A DNA stretch of 64,000 bases, from NCBI RefSeq assembly GCF_900455735.1, contig NZ_UAUI01000024.1:406501-470500 (forward strand), written 5' to 3'. A model generated the notes under the pieces. The model did not search any database. It worked only from the letters and a program-made list of their open reading frames with translations, and was not told the origin of the DNA. Origin of the DNA: Rhodococcus wratislaviensis. Its GTDB lineage: Bacteria > Actinomycetota > Actinomycetes > Mycobacteriales > Mycobacteriaceae. Made by a program: the position numbers and the translations under genes. Below are positions 11,601 through 19,146 of this stretch, piece after piece (positions within the stretch are counted from its first letter, which is position 1; each line of letters starts with the position of its first letter).

Positions 11601-12027
11601 CGAGCACGTCCACGGACTTGTCCGACACCCGCACGAACATCGCATTCAGTGCCGCACCCTCGCCCTGTGCGGGGGCCGTGGCCAGCAGGATTCCGCCCTG
11701 CGGGGGGAGCCCGGCCACGGCGGAACAGGGGATCGCCGCCGACAGATCGATCGGGACCTGCGACATCAGCGGTGCTTCGAGATCGCCGACGACGCCGTTC
11801 TCCGGCCAGTTCACCGCTGCGGTGGTCTGCTGCACCGGCATGAACGGAGTGGCCACTGCCAGCACGAACCCGAGGAGTCCGGTGACGATGGCGATCAGAC
11901 GAGCGGTCCGGTACTCACTCCGCCGGTCCTGGCGAGCAGGTGGCGAAGTGGATTCGGCGTCGGAGACGGAAGTTGTCAGAGCGTCGGGCACGGTTGTCGA
12001 TGGTATGTCAGGAACCTGAGTAGGCAT
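8668..12027 (-). CDS. emb: Emb-family arabinosyltransferase (second, promoter-distal copy)
   Basis: GT-C membrane enzyme that transfers arabinofuranose from decaprenyl-phosphoryl-arabinose to growing arabinan. 1119 aa. Seen: N-terminal TM helix (LIAIVTGLLGFVLAVATPF), a periplasmic lectin-like region, a polytopic core, and a C-terminal carbohydrate-binding region ending near GVAEMPNYRILPDRP. The catalytic Asp pair lies in NTSDDGYLLTMARVSDHAGY; the Met there corresponds to the ethambutol-resistance residue Met306 of EmbB. The ATG at 12027 follows the upstream emb by 30 bases. Whether this is orthologous to EmbA, EmbB or EmbC cannot be decided by eye. Confidence 0.93.
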   Translation of the reverse strand: MPTQVPDIPSTTVPDALTTSVSDAESTSPPARQDRRSEYRTARLIAIVTGLLGFVLAVATPFMPVQQTTAAVNWPENGVVGDLEAPLMSQVPIDLSAAIPCSAVAGLPPQGGILLATAPAQGEGAALNAMFVRVSDKSVDVLDRNVTIATAPREQVQSGACTEIRITSNIDATSAEFVGLTTPTGDPIAGSLTGDLRPQVVGVFSDLRDGAAPAGLSFTMNVDSRFSSSPTLIKLVAMIVALLATAIALVALGRLDGTDGRGHRNFLPSHWWKFTGLDTIVVGTLVLWHFIGANTSDDGYLLTMARVSDHAGYMANYFRWFGVPEAPFGWYYDVLAAMAKISTASPFMRLPALIAGILCWMVISREVAPRLGRSVRRNKVALWTGGLVFLAFWLPYNNGLRPEPIVALGALLTWCSIERSIATGRLLPAAVAVLIGAFTLAAAPTGLMCVAALLAGARPLVRIVVKRHRQVGTLPLLAPIAAAGTIVLVVVFADQTVAAVMEATRVRTLIGPNLEWYKDFLRYYYLFVPTVDGSVARRFAFLTMILCLLTTLFILLRRKRIPGAATGPSWRLLGVVFGTIFFMMFNPTKWTHHFGAYAGIAGSLAALTAVAVSASALRSRRNRTIFLAGLLLMLALTFAGINGYWYVSSYGVPWFDKTVSIGGRQSNTFFLVLFGLAVALAAWQYLREGFAAPPARANTEKGRRIRKFAAAPLTVIAGIMVLFEVLSLLKGAVSQYPAYSLARSNFDSLTGQTCGLAEDVLVEGDTNGGNLTPLNDPAQPLANPADPLGGADPVGFSPNGVPSDLTADYVEVKQGMGNTDNQSVGPSFETGSSAGTSGGTGNVGVNGSTAKLPFGLDPATTPVMGSYQEGVQEPATLSSSWYALPDRSDDAPLIVMSAAGRIWSVDSTGALTYGQSLLLEYGKRQPDGTVQAQGTYLPKDIGPAPSWRNLRVPISELSPDADSVRIVANDPNLTGDQWLAFTPPRVPKLETLNSTIGSSQPVLLDWAVGLQFPCQRPFDHQYGVAEMPNYRILPDRPLAVSSTDTWQSPENGGPLGFTELLASATSIPTYMRDDWGRDWGSLERFDRYFPDATAATVDTETETRSGLWKPGTLRVYSSP

Positions 12028-12034
12028 ATTGCCG

Positions 12035-12050
12035 CCTACCAGAGGGTAGG
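12035..12050 (-). promoter_or_regulatory. Short hairpin between the two emb genes, covering the downstream SD-like sequence
   Basis: CCTACC (12035-12040) and GGTAGG (12045-12050) form a 6-bp stem with a 4-base loop. On the coding (minus) strand the second arm is GGTAGG followed by CGG, the only Shine-Dalgarno-like sequence before the ATG at 12027. Folding would hide it, which suggests translational control of the downstream emb (inference). Confidence 0.35.
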
Positions 12051-12057
12051 GACACTT

Positions 12058-15000
12058 CTAGTAGTAACGCACCGGTCCGGCCGACCAGGTGCCCGACCTG
12101 GTCACCTGTTCGGATTCGACCTGCGCGGGCGTCGCCGACTCGTCGAGCGGTGTGTACCGCTCGAGCGAGCCCCAGTCGCGGTCCCAGTCGTTCGACAGGT
12201 ACGTGGCCAGGGTGCTCGCCGACAGCAGCTGGTCGGTCCAGCCCAGCGGGCCGCCGCCGAACTTGTCCTGCCAGGCATTGGTGGACTCGGCGCCGATGCG
12301 GTCGGGGAGGACACGCCACTGCGGGACCTCGGCGACGCCGTAGCGGTGGTCGAAGGGCCGCTGGCAGGGGAACGCGAGCCCGACGGCCCAGTCGAGGAGC
12401 ACGGGGTCGCTGGAGCCGACGACGGTCTGCAGCGTCTGCATCGTCGGCACCCGGGGCGGAGTGACCGCGAGCCACTGGCCGGGGTCGGTGTCCGGGTCGT
12501 CCGCGACGAGCCGGACCGTGTTCGCCTCGGCGGGCAGCTGGTCGAGCGGCACGCGCAGGTTGCGCCACGACGGGGACGGTCCGATGTCGATCGGGTCGAC
12601 GGTGCCGAGCGCGGTGACGGACCCGTCGGGGCCCGTGACCCCGTACTCGACCTTCAGGCTCTGTCCGGGGGTGACGACGCCGTCCGCGTCGACCGACCGG
12701 ATGCGTCCGGCGGCCGAGATGGTGAGGATCGGTGCGTCGTCGCTGCGGTCGGGCAGCCCGTACCAGCCGGTGGTGAGGGAGGCGGGCTTCTGTTCCCCGC
12801 CCGGCTGGTAGCTGCCGAGTACCGGGGTTCGGGCGGGGTCGAGGCCGAACGGCAGCGTCACGGTACTGCCGTTGACTCCGGCGGTGGCCTCGGTGCCGCC
12901 GCCGGTGCCGGAGCTCGTGCCCGTCGTCGTCTCGTCGGTCTCGGTGTCGACGGTGTTCGCGCCGCCGGTGGCGATCTTCTCGGAGTCGGCGGTGAGGTCG
13001 TCGGCGATGCCGTTGGGGGTGAAGCCCTCCGCGGCGGTCGTGCCGAATGCGCCTGCGCCGTTCGGGTCGGTGACCGGGGTGAGCGGCTGCAGCAGGGCGG
13101 CGGTGGGGTCGGTCTCGACGAGGACCTCGTCGGCGAGCGCGCACGAGTTGCCGGTCACCGATTCGATGTTGGCCTTCGCGATGGAGTAGCCGGGGTACTG
13201 CGCGACGGCCCCCTTCAGCAACGACAGCACCTCGAACAGGACGACGGCACCGGCCGCGACGGTCAACGGGGACGGTGCCAGCATCCGGGCACGCTTGCCG
13301 TTGGGCTTCTTGCCGTTCTCGTACGGTTCGCGGACGTGGTACCAGGCGGCGAGGAGCAGCGTGAGCACGGTGAGGCCCAGGAACAGTGTGGAGAAGCCCT
13401 TGCCCGCGATCATCGGCGGCTTGTCCCACCACGGGACGCCGTAGCTGGACACGTACCACCAGCCGTTGGAGCTGGTGAACGCGACCGCGAGGATGAACAG
13501 GACACCCGCGGCGAACAGGGTGCGGTTCCGTTTGGAGCGGATGCTCGCGGCCCCCACCCCGACCGCGGCGAGCACCGCGACGGAGCCGGCGAGACCCGCG
13601 TACACACCGAAGTGGTGGGTCCATTTGGTGGGCGTGAACATCATCAGCAGCAGAGACGCGAACACGATGCCGAGGATGCGGCGGGACGGTCCGATCGCGG
13701 TCCCGGGCACCTTCCCCTTGCGCAGGATCAGCATCACGCAGACCACGACGCACAGCAGCATCACGAACACGCCGAACCGGCGGGCCAGCGAGCCGTCCGG
13801 CGAGATCCCCATGAGCGAATCCCAGCGCAGCCGCTCGTCGAACCAGGCCACGTTGGGGCCGAGAGCCGTGCGGACGCGCGTCGACTCGAGCACCGTCGCC
13901 AGTGTCTGATCCGCGAAGACGGCCACCATCACGACGGTTCCCGCGGCGAGGATCGGCAGGATCTGGGACGCGAAACCCACCCGGTGGCCCCGTGCGATGA
14001 CGATCTGCAGGATCGGCCGCGCGCCGGCGATCAGGGCGGCAATGCAGATCAGGCCCGACGGTCCGGCCGCGAGGGAGAACGCGGCGATGAGCACGGCGAC
14101 GGCACCGGGGAGTAGTCGTCCCGTGGCGATGGCGCGCTCGATGGAACACCACGTGAGGAGGGCGCCCAGCGCGATGACCGGTTCGGGGCGCAGCCCGTTG
14201 TCGTACGGCAACCAGAACGCCAGGAAGACCAGTCCGCCGGTCCAGAGGGCAGTTCTGTTGCGGCGCACCGCCACACCGAGGCGGGGAATGACCTCGCGGC
14301 TGATCACCATCCAGCAGAGGAGGGCGGCGAGCAGCGTCGGCAGTCGCATCCACATGCTCGCGGTGCTCACCTTCGCCAGCGCCGCGAGGAGTTCGTACGA
14401 CCACCCGAACGGCGCCTCGGGGACGCCGAACCAGCGGAAGTAGTTGGCCATGTAGCCGGAATGCTCCGACACGCGTGCCATGCCGAGGAGGTAGCCGTCG
14501 TCGGAGGTGTTGGCGCCGACCACGTGCCACAGCAGCAGCGTCCCGATCACGACGGCGTCGACACCGGTGAACTTCCACCAGTGCGCGGGCAGGAAGCGGC
14601 GGGCGCGGCGGCCGTCGATGCCGTCTACGCGGTGCAACGCGTACAGCGACGTCAGCGTCGCGAGGACGCACACGATCATCGCCAGCAGTTTGAGCAGGGT
14701 GGGGCTGGACGAGAATCGGGAGTCGGGGTGGACGTGCACGTTCAAACCTGCAGGCGCCGCCCCTTGCAGGTCGGTGAACAGGCCGACCATCTGCGGGCGC
14801 TGATCGCCCTCGACGGAACCGGCGAGGGGTTCGGCGGTGCCCGTGATCTCGGCGGACGTCCGCTGGTGGTCGGACGTGACGGTGAGGGCGGTGCAGCCCT
14901 GGAGGTCCGCGGCGTCGGCCGAGATCAGGGAGATGCCGCGAATCGCGACGTCGACAGTGCCGCCGGCGCCGCCCTTCACGACGAGGCCGTTCTTCTCGAA

Positions 15001-15294
15001 GTCGGGGGCCCGATTCGGGAGGGTGGAGACGACGGTGCCGCCGTCGGGCCCGAGTTGTGTGAACACCGAGCAGGGCACGGTCACCTGCATGTCCAGCGGA
15101 GTGTACGAGACCAGTGGCGCCTCGACGCTGTTCAGGGTGCCGTCCTGCGGCCAGTCGATCGACGCGGCATCCTGCTTCACCGGGAGGAACGGGGTGGCCA
15201 GCGCGAGCACGAACCCGATCAGGCCAGTGACGATCGCGATGAGCCGGGAAGTGCGGATGCTTCGAACGTCAGGCAGCGGGGGTTGGGACGGCAC
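12058..15294 (-). CDS. emb: Emb-family arabinosyltransferase (first, promoter-proximal copy)
   Basis: 1078 aa, same architecture as the downstream copy and clearly a tandem paralogue: shared blocks include RLIAIVTGLIGFVLALATPF, SDDGYLLGMARV, HSGYMANYFRWFGVPEAPF and TKWTHHFGVYAG. The Asp pair of the GT-C active site (NTSDDGY) is present, as is the Met of the ethambutol-determining region. A Thr/Gly-rich low-complexity loop sits before TVTLPFGLDPARTPVLGSY. GTG start at 15294 with a -10-like TAACAT six bases upstream, so the message is probably leaderless. In mycobacteria the first gene after aftA is embC; here aftA is about 4 kb away, so I do not assign the letter. Confidence 0.93.
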   Translation of the reverse strand: MPSQPPLPDVRSIRTSRLIAIVTGLIGFVLALATPFLPVKQDAASIDWPQDGTLNSVEAPLVSYTPLDMQVTVPCSVFTQLGPDGGTVVSTLPNRAPDFEKNGLVVKGGAGGTVDVAIRGISLISADAADLQGCTALTVTSDHQRTSAEITGTAEPLAGSVEGDQRPQMVGLFTDLQGAAPAGLNVHVHPDSRFSSSPTLLKLLAMIVCVLATLTSLYALHRVDGIDGRRARRFLPAHWWKFTGVDAVVIGTLLLWHVVGANTSDDGYLLGMARVSEHSGYMANYFRWFGVPEAPFGWSYELLAALAKVSTASMWMRLPTLLAALLCWMVISREVIPRLGVAVRRNRTALWTGGLVFLAFWLPYDNGLRPEPVIALGALLTWCSIERAIATGRLLPGAVAVLIAAFSLAAGPSGLICIAALIAGARPILQIVIARGHRVGFASQILPILAAGTVVMVAVFADQTLATVLESTRVRTALGPNVAWFDERLRWDSLMGISPDGSLARRFGVFVMLLCVVVCVMLILRKGKVPGTAIGPSRRILGIVFASLLLMMFTPTKWTHHFGVYAGLAGSVAVLAAVGVGAASIRSKRNRTLFAAGVLFILAVAFTSSNGWWYVSSYGVPWWDKPPMIAGKGFSTLFLGLTVLTLLLAAWYHVREPYENGKKPNGKRARMLAPSPLTVAAGAVVLFEVLSLLKGAVAQYPGYSIAKANIESVTGNSCALADEVLVETDPTAALLQPLTPVTDPNGAGAFGTTAAEGFTPNGIADDLTADSEKIATGGANTVDTETDETTTGTSSGTGGGTEATAGVNGSTVTLPFGLDPARTPVLGSYQPGGEQKPASLTTGWYGLPDRSDDAPILTISAAGRIRSVDADGVVTPGQSLKVEYGVTGPDGSVTALGTVDPIDIGPSPSWRNLRVPLDQLPAEANTVRLVADDPDTDPGQWLAVTPPRVPTMQTLQTVVGSSDPVLLDWAVGLAFPCQRPFDHRYGVAEVPQWRVLPDRIGAESTNAWQDKFGGGPLGWTDQLLSASTLATYLSNDWDRDWGSLERYTPLDESATPAQVESEQVTRSGTWSAGPVRYY

Positions 15295-15300
15295 AGAACG

Positions 15301-15306
15301 ATGTTA
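15301..15306 (-). promoter_or_regulatory. -10 element of a probable leaderless emb promoter
   Basis: On the minus strand TAACAT fits the actinobacterial TANNNT -10 consensus and is separated by six bases from the GTG at 15294, which places the transcription start on or next to the start codon. No good -35 is visible. Confidence 0.5.
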
Positions 15307-15325
15307 GGCGATTGTGGCTCCGCCA

Positions 15326-15371
15326 CCCGTGAGTACTTGTTAACGCCCGGCGGTTAAGAAGTACTCACGGG
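15326..15371 (-). terminator. Stem-loop at the end of the XRE gene, upstream of emb
   Basis: CCCGTGAGTACTT (15326-15338) pairs perfectly with 15359-15371 over 13 bp; the 20-base loop can itself partly pair (TTAACGCC with GGCGGTTAA). It covers the last codons and stop of the XRE gene and lies before the emb promoter, so it probably ends the XRE transcript. No U-tract, as is usual for actinobacterial terminators. Confidence 0.6.
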
Positions 15372-15614
15372 ACCGAAGGTCACGACCGCGGCGACGTCGT
15401 CGAGGGAGAGGTCGAGAACCCGGGCGACCGCGGCGATCGTGAAGAACGCGGGTGTCGCGATGCGTCCGGTCTCGATCTTCCGCAGGGTTTCGACGGAGAT
15501 GCCGGCGTCGAGTGCGACCGTGACCATGCTCATGTCTCCCCGCGCGGATCGCAGCAGCTCACCCAGCCGCTGCCCGCGTTCGAGTTCCTCTGCTGTCAAC
15601 GGCACACGCACCAT
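15354..15614 (-). CDS. Small XRE-family helix-turn-helix regulator
   Basis: 86 aa, essentially only a DNA-binding domain. The HTH is MSMVTVALDAGISVETLRKI with the following ETGRIATPAFFTIAAVARVL helix, residues ~28-70. It is divergent from the methionine aminopeptidase gene with 53 bases between the starts, an arrangement I recall as frequent in actinobacteria (family knowledge). A -10 box TACTAT ends seven bases before the ATG, so it is probably leaderless, and a 10-bp palindrome overlaps the promoter. Most likely represses itself and map (inference). Confidence 0.8.
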   Translation of the reverse strand: MVRVPLTAEELERGQRLGELLRSARGDMSMVTVALDAGISVETLRKIETGRIATPAFFTIAAVARVLDLSLDDVAAVVTFGPVSTS

Positions 15615-15621
15615 GTGCCAT

Positions 15622-15637
15622 ATAGTAATACCGGTAT
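15622..15637. promoter_or_regulatory. Operator-like palindrome in the XRE/map divergent promoter
   Basis: ATACCGGTAT (15628-15637) is a perfect 10-bp palindrome. It directly abuts ATAGTA (15622-15627), which on the minus strand is the -10 TACTAT of the XRE gene. TATAG also occurs as a direct repeat at 15621-15625 and 15635-15639, and TATAGT (15621-15626) could be the -10 for map. A protein bound here would block both promoters. Confidence 0.5.
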
Positions 15638-15667
15638 AGAAATTGGATCCGGTGTGGAGGGTGAGTT

Positions 15668-16432
15668 GTGGTCGAGTTGAAGACGGCGGCCGAGGTGCAG
15701 GCGATGCGCGCGGCCGGCCGGGTGGTGGCCGACGCTCTGGCCGCCGTGCGTGAGGCGGCCGCGATCGGGGTGACGCTCCAGGGCCTCGATGCGGTGGCCG
15801 CCGCAGTGATCCGGGACGCGGGGGCCGAGCCCGTGTTCCTGAACTATCACCCGAACTGGGCGCCCAGCCCGTTCCCCGGGGTGATCTGCGCGAGCGTGAA
15901 CGACGCGGTGGTGCACGGCATTCCCGGCGGCTATCGACTCCGCGACGGTGACCTCGTCAGCATCGACTGCGGCGCCAGGCTGGCCGGCTGGTGCGGGGAC
16001 GCCGCCGTGAGTTTCGTCGTGGGCACGGCGGACCCGGCCGACGTGGCACTCGTCGAGGCCGCCGAAGCCGCTCTCGCGCACGGCATTGCGGCCGCGCGTC
16101 CGGGAAACCGGTTGGGAGACATCGGTGCCGCCATCGGGCTGTACGCGCGCGGGGCGGGGTACGGGATGCTCGCCGACCACGGCGGGCACGGCATCGGCAG
16201 GCAGATGCACGAAGATCCGCACGTGCCCAACGAGGGACGCGTCGGGAAGGGAATGCTGCTGCGTCCGGGGATGGTGATCGCGATCGAACCCATGCTCATC
16301 GCCGACGGCACCGACGACTACCGGCACGAGGCCGACGGCTGGACGCTCCGCACGGCGACGGGAGCCCGTGCCGCGCACAGCGAGCACACCGTCGCCATCG
16401 GTGAGGACGGGCCGGAAGTGTTGACGCGGTAG
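15668..16432 (+). CDS. map: Type I methionine aminopeptidase
   Basis: Removes the N-terminal methionine from nascent proteins. 254 aa, GTG start with GGAGG (15656-15660) seven bases upstream. Five metal ligands are all identifiable: Asp100 (SIDCGA), Asp111 (WCGDAAV), His174 (HGGHGIG), Glu207 (AIEPM) and Glu239 (HSEHTV); His83 (VVHGIPG) is the conserved active-site histidine. It lacks the N-terminal SH3-binding extension of some actinobacterial MetAPs. Because it is paired with its own small regulator, it may be an accessory, conditionally expressed copy rather than the housekeeping enzyme (inference). Confidence 0.93.
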   Translation: MVELKTAAEVQAMRAAGRVVADALAAVREAAAIGVTLQGLDAVAAAVIRDAGAEPVFLNYHPNWAPSPFPGVICASVNDAVVHGIPGGYRLRDGDLVSIDCGARLAGWCGDAAVSFVVGTADPADVALVEAAEAALAHGIAAARPGNRLGDIGAAIGLYARGAGYGMLADHGGHGIGRQMHEDPHVPNEGRVGKGMLLRPGMVIAIEPMLIADGTDDYRHEADGWTLRTATGARAAHSEHTVAIGEDGPEVLTR

Positions 16433-16439
16433 GACTTTC

Positions 16440-18230
16440 CTACGTCAGTGCTCGCACGTCCCACACCCACACGCCGTCGACCGGCTTCGCGGGCGCCCCG
16501 ACGAGCTGCTGGACCGTCTCGCGCAGAACGCGGTCGTTCTGGGTGTGCGGCAGGACCAGGACGTCGGCGTTCCAGAACGTCAGGTCCGTCAGTGCCTGGG
16601 CTTTCGTCGCCTCGTCGATGGCAGGCACCTGGCCGGACGACTGTGCGGACGCGAGCAGTAGTGCGGTGGGGCGGTCGTCGGGCCCGTACTTGCCCCGGTC
16701 CTCGCTGCCGGCCGGGCCGACGAAATACCCACCGGCGATGGGGAATGCGAGATCCTGCTCGGTCTGCCAGCGCAGCATCCTCGCGTTCTCCGGGGAGGGG
16801 AGCGGCACCGTGACGACGGAGCCGTCGGTGACGTACTCCCGCCACGTGCCGTCGGCGAAGAAACTCGGTGCGGTGTCGCGCTGCACCACGGCGAGCGGCG
16901 TGGGCGCCAGCGGAAGCAGCGCCACCGCGAGCCAGCCGACCCACAGCAGGGTAGTGGTCCGCTGGCCCTCGCGGGCGGACGCCAGGGCGCGGTCGGTGCC
17001 CAGCGCGAGCAGCAGGGCGGCGGCGGGCAGGCAGCCCATCGCGAATCGCGATTCGAGTACGGATTCGAGGAGCGGCAGGTGTGAGATCAGCTTCCACGGC
17101 AGGGGAATTCCGGTGTCCCAGCCGCCGATCGTCAGCGATGTCCCGAGCGACAGGACGCCCATCACGGCGACCGTCGCGGCCGCGGCGCGAGCGAGCGGCA
17201 TGCGCCACAGCCACAGGGCCGACAGGCCGAGGAGGATCAGCAGGGGCCAGCCGAAGTACGCGTTCTCCTCGGTGGCGTTCATGCTGAACTCGGCGGACCC
17301 GGGCTCGCCTGCCAGCGAGGACGTCGGAAAGCTGGTGAACGCTTCGGTGTCGTTGCCGACCGGGCCGTGTTCGATCGCCCGGTAGCTGTCGGGTCCGAAG
17401 AACTGCCACCACAGCGGCACGGCGGCGATGGCCAGCGCGAGGCCGCCCGCGATCGCGAAACCCTTGATGCTGCGCTTGGCCGCCGCGAATGCGGCACGCG
17501 GACGCGACACCGCGTAGGCGGCACCGAAGACGGCGAACGCCAGCGCGTAGATCAGCAGGGGTTCTTCGCCGAGGAAGATCTGATAGGCGATCAGCAGGCC
17601 CAGTGCGATGCCGTCGCGCACCGGGCGCGCCCCACTGCCCAGCCTGATGACGGCCAGCGCGATGAACGGCAGCAGGAACAGGGCGACGAAGTTGGGGTGC
17701 CCGTTGGTGTGCGAGATCAGCGCGGGAGCGAAACCGCACAGGCCACCGCCGACGGCGGCCGCGAGTCGTGACGACACGACGTGCCGCGAAAACACCCAGT
17801 ACCAGGCAATTGCGGTGCCCGACAGGCCAAGTGTGAGAGCGAGAGTGAAGGTGACGTTCGGTCCGAACAGCAGCGTGACGGGCGCCAGCGGAATGCTGAT
17901 GCCGAACATCGCCGTGTTGCCCATGAGATTGACGCCCAGCGGGTAGTTCTGCAGGTCGCTGGAGAGGGGATTCTCCAGATGGACCAGTGAGCGTGCGGCG
18001 ACCGCGAAGAACCACTCCCACATCGTCTGGTCCTGGCCGCTGCGCACCAGATAGCCGGTCCCGAGGTGTTTCCACTGGCGGGCCAACACGAATGCCGCGA
18101 GGCCGACATAGAAGACGACCGCTGCGACATCGGCCGGGTGCGGCCGGAGACGGGAGCGGAGAGGGCGAGTAGTGGTGCTGGTGCTCTCGGCCTGCCGAGT
18201 GGTCTCGACCTGGGTGAGTATCTCAGTCAC
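16440..18230 (-). CDS. Polytopic membrane protein, GT-C glycosyltransferase-like
   Basis: 596 aa. A cytoplasmic N-terminus of ~35 residues is followed by many hydrophobic segments (from VAAVVFYVGLAAFVLARQW to about residue 440) and a ~150-residue soluble C-terminal domain with a GTWREYVTDGSVVTVPLPS-type strand pattern. The first extracytoplasmic loop carries GQDQTMWEWFF and SSDLQNYPLGVN. The build resembles lipid-linked-sugar transferases of the GT-C fold, but I do not recognise a specific subfamily and no clear catalytic Asp-Glu pair can be named. GTG start at 18230 with GGAGG nine bases before. It is divergent from mspA and sits among arabinan genes, so a role in envelope glycans is plausible (inference). 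Confidence 0.6.
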   Translation of the reverse strand: MTEILTQVETTRQAESTSTTTRPLRSRLRPHPADVAAVVFYVGLAAFVLARQWKHLGTGYLVRSGQDQTMWEWFFAVAARSLVHLENPLSSDLQNYPLGVNLMGNTAMFGISIPLAPVTLLFGPNVTFTLALTLGLSGTAIAWYWVFSRHVVSSRLAAAVGGGLCGFAPALISHTNGHPNFVALFLLPFIALAVIRLGSGARPVRDGIALGLLIAYQIFLGEEPLLIYALAFAVFGAAYAVSRPRAAFAAAKRSIKGFAIAGGLALAIAAVPLWWQFFGPDSYRAIEHGPVGNDTEAFTSFPTSSLAGEPGSAEFSMNATEENAYFGWPLLILLGLSALWLWRMPLARAAAATVAVMGVLSLGTSLTIGGWDTGIPLPWKLISHLPLLESVLESRFAMGCLPAAALLLALGTDRALASAREGQRTTTLLWVGWLAVALLPLAPTPLAVVQRDTAPSFFADGTWREYVTDGSVVTVPLPSPENARMLRWQTEQDLAFPIAGGYFVGPAGSEDRGKYGPDDRPTALLLASAQSSGQVPAIDEATKAQALTDLTFWNADVLVLPHTQNDRVLRETVQQLVGAPAKPVDGVWVWDVRALT

Positions 18231-18313
18231 GCAGCTGCGCCTCCGGTTCTCGGGTCGATGTCAATCGACCGAGGGTACCGGAGGTCGCTGAGAGCTTCCT
18301 GGGTTGCGATCGC

Positions 18314-18350
18314 GTGATTGTTGCGTGTATCACATCAAGTTGATTTGTGA
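18314..18350. promoter_or_regulatory. Nested inverted repeats upstream of mspA
   Basis: In the AT-richer 214-base region between the GT-C-like gene and mspA, GTGAT (18314-18318) faces ATCAC (18329-18333), and TCACA (18330-18334) faces TGTGA (18346-18350) with an inner TCAA/TTGA pair. These are operator-like, with half-sites resembling the TGTGA/TCACA halves of CRP-family sites but wider spacing. The only base-composition drop of this kind in the arabinan region is here. Confidence 0.35.
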
Positions 18351-18444
18351 ACTTCTGATCAATACAGGGATATTCTCCTGCCCCACTGGTTACGCTCAGC
18401 ATGCTTTTTCGTATCGGTTGCAGTGCACTCTGAATGGGGTCGGC

Positions 18445-19146
18445 ATGACGGACATCAGCACATCTCGATTTGGGTACAAACGGTTTACACGCTCGGTGGC
18501 AGTCGCAGGCATCGCCGCGCTCGCCATGGTCATGGGCAACGGCACCGCGTCGGCCGGCGTGGACAATTCCAGCTCCGTGATCGACGCACGAGGAAATCGC
18601 ATCGAAGTCGTGCAGGGCGACACGGTGTATCAGACGGTACCGCCGCTGGACGGCGTACCCACCAGCGTGGAGTTCTTCCACAACGGTTACGCGGGGGTCG
18701 CGATCACCGGGCCGAATTCGGAGGAGTTCGAGGGAACTCAGCTCACCGTCGGTTATCAGATCGGTTACCCGGTCGCCCTGGCCGGAGCGACGATCGTTCT
18801 GAACACGCCCGGACTCGGGTTCGCGATCGGGTCGAGCAACGGAATCGACCTGGGCCTCGTTCCGGACTTCACACTGGGTCTGAATGCGGGGACGAACGTC
18901 GAACTCGCCGGTGACATCATTCCGTCGCAGGAACTCGACATCGACCTGGAGCCCGGTGGAATCACCACCGTCCCGATCCTCGAGGGTCAGGAGTTCGACG
19001 GATCGGCCGCTGTGGTCAGGATGCAGGGAGTTCATGGCTCCATCTCCGGTGCTATCGGGCCGGTCACCATCCGTCCGTACGCAATGGCCGTGACGGAGAA
19101 CGGTGACACCGTGATGACTTACGGTGTGCCGCAGAAGCTCAACTAG
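18445..19146 (+). CDS. MspA-family outer-membrane porin
   Basis: Forms a water-filled channel through the mycolate outer membrane for small hydrophilic solutes. 233 aa. A Sec signal peptide (Arg/Lys, then SVAVAGIAALAMVMG) ends at TASA before GVDN, which corresponds to the mature start of MspA. Family landmarks follow: EFFHNGYAGVAITGP, EEFEGTQLTVGYQIGYP, a VHGSISGAIGPVTIRPYA block and a C-terminal Asn. In MspA the constriction loop is acidic (Asp90/Asp91); the corresponding loop here reads GFAIGSSNGIDLG, with serines where the aspartates would be. Start chosen at the ATG giving the signal peptide; the SD is weak. Its stop overlaps that of the convergent neighbour in a shared CTAG. Confidence 0.92.
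   Translation: MTDISTSRFGYKRFTRSVAVAGIAALAMVMGNGTASAGVDNSSSVIDARGNRIEVVQGDTVYQTVPPLDGVPTSVEFFHNGYAGVAITGPNSEEFEGTQLTVGYQIGYPVALAGATIVLNTPGLGFAIGSSNGIDLGLVPDFTLGLNAGTNVELAGDIIPSQELDIDLEPGGITTVPILEGQEFDGSAAVVRMQGVHGSISGAIGPVTIRPYAMAVTENGDTVMTYGVPQKLN

Noticed and set aside
10249-14115. Long plus-strand open frame opposite the emb genes
   Set aside because: Low-complexity Arg/Gly/Asp-rich translation without start signal, spanning the junction of two clear emb genes on the other strand.
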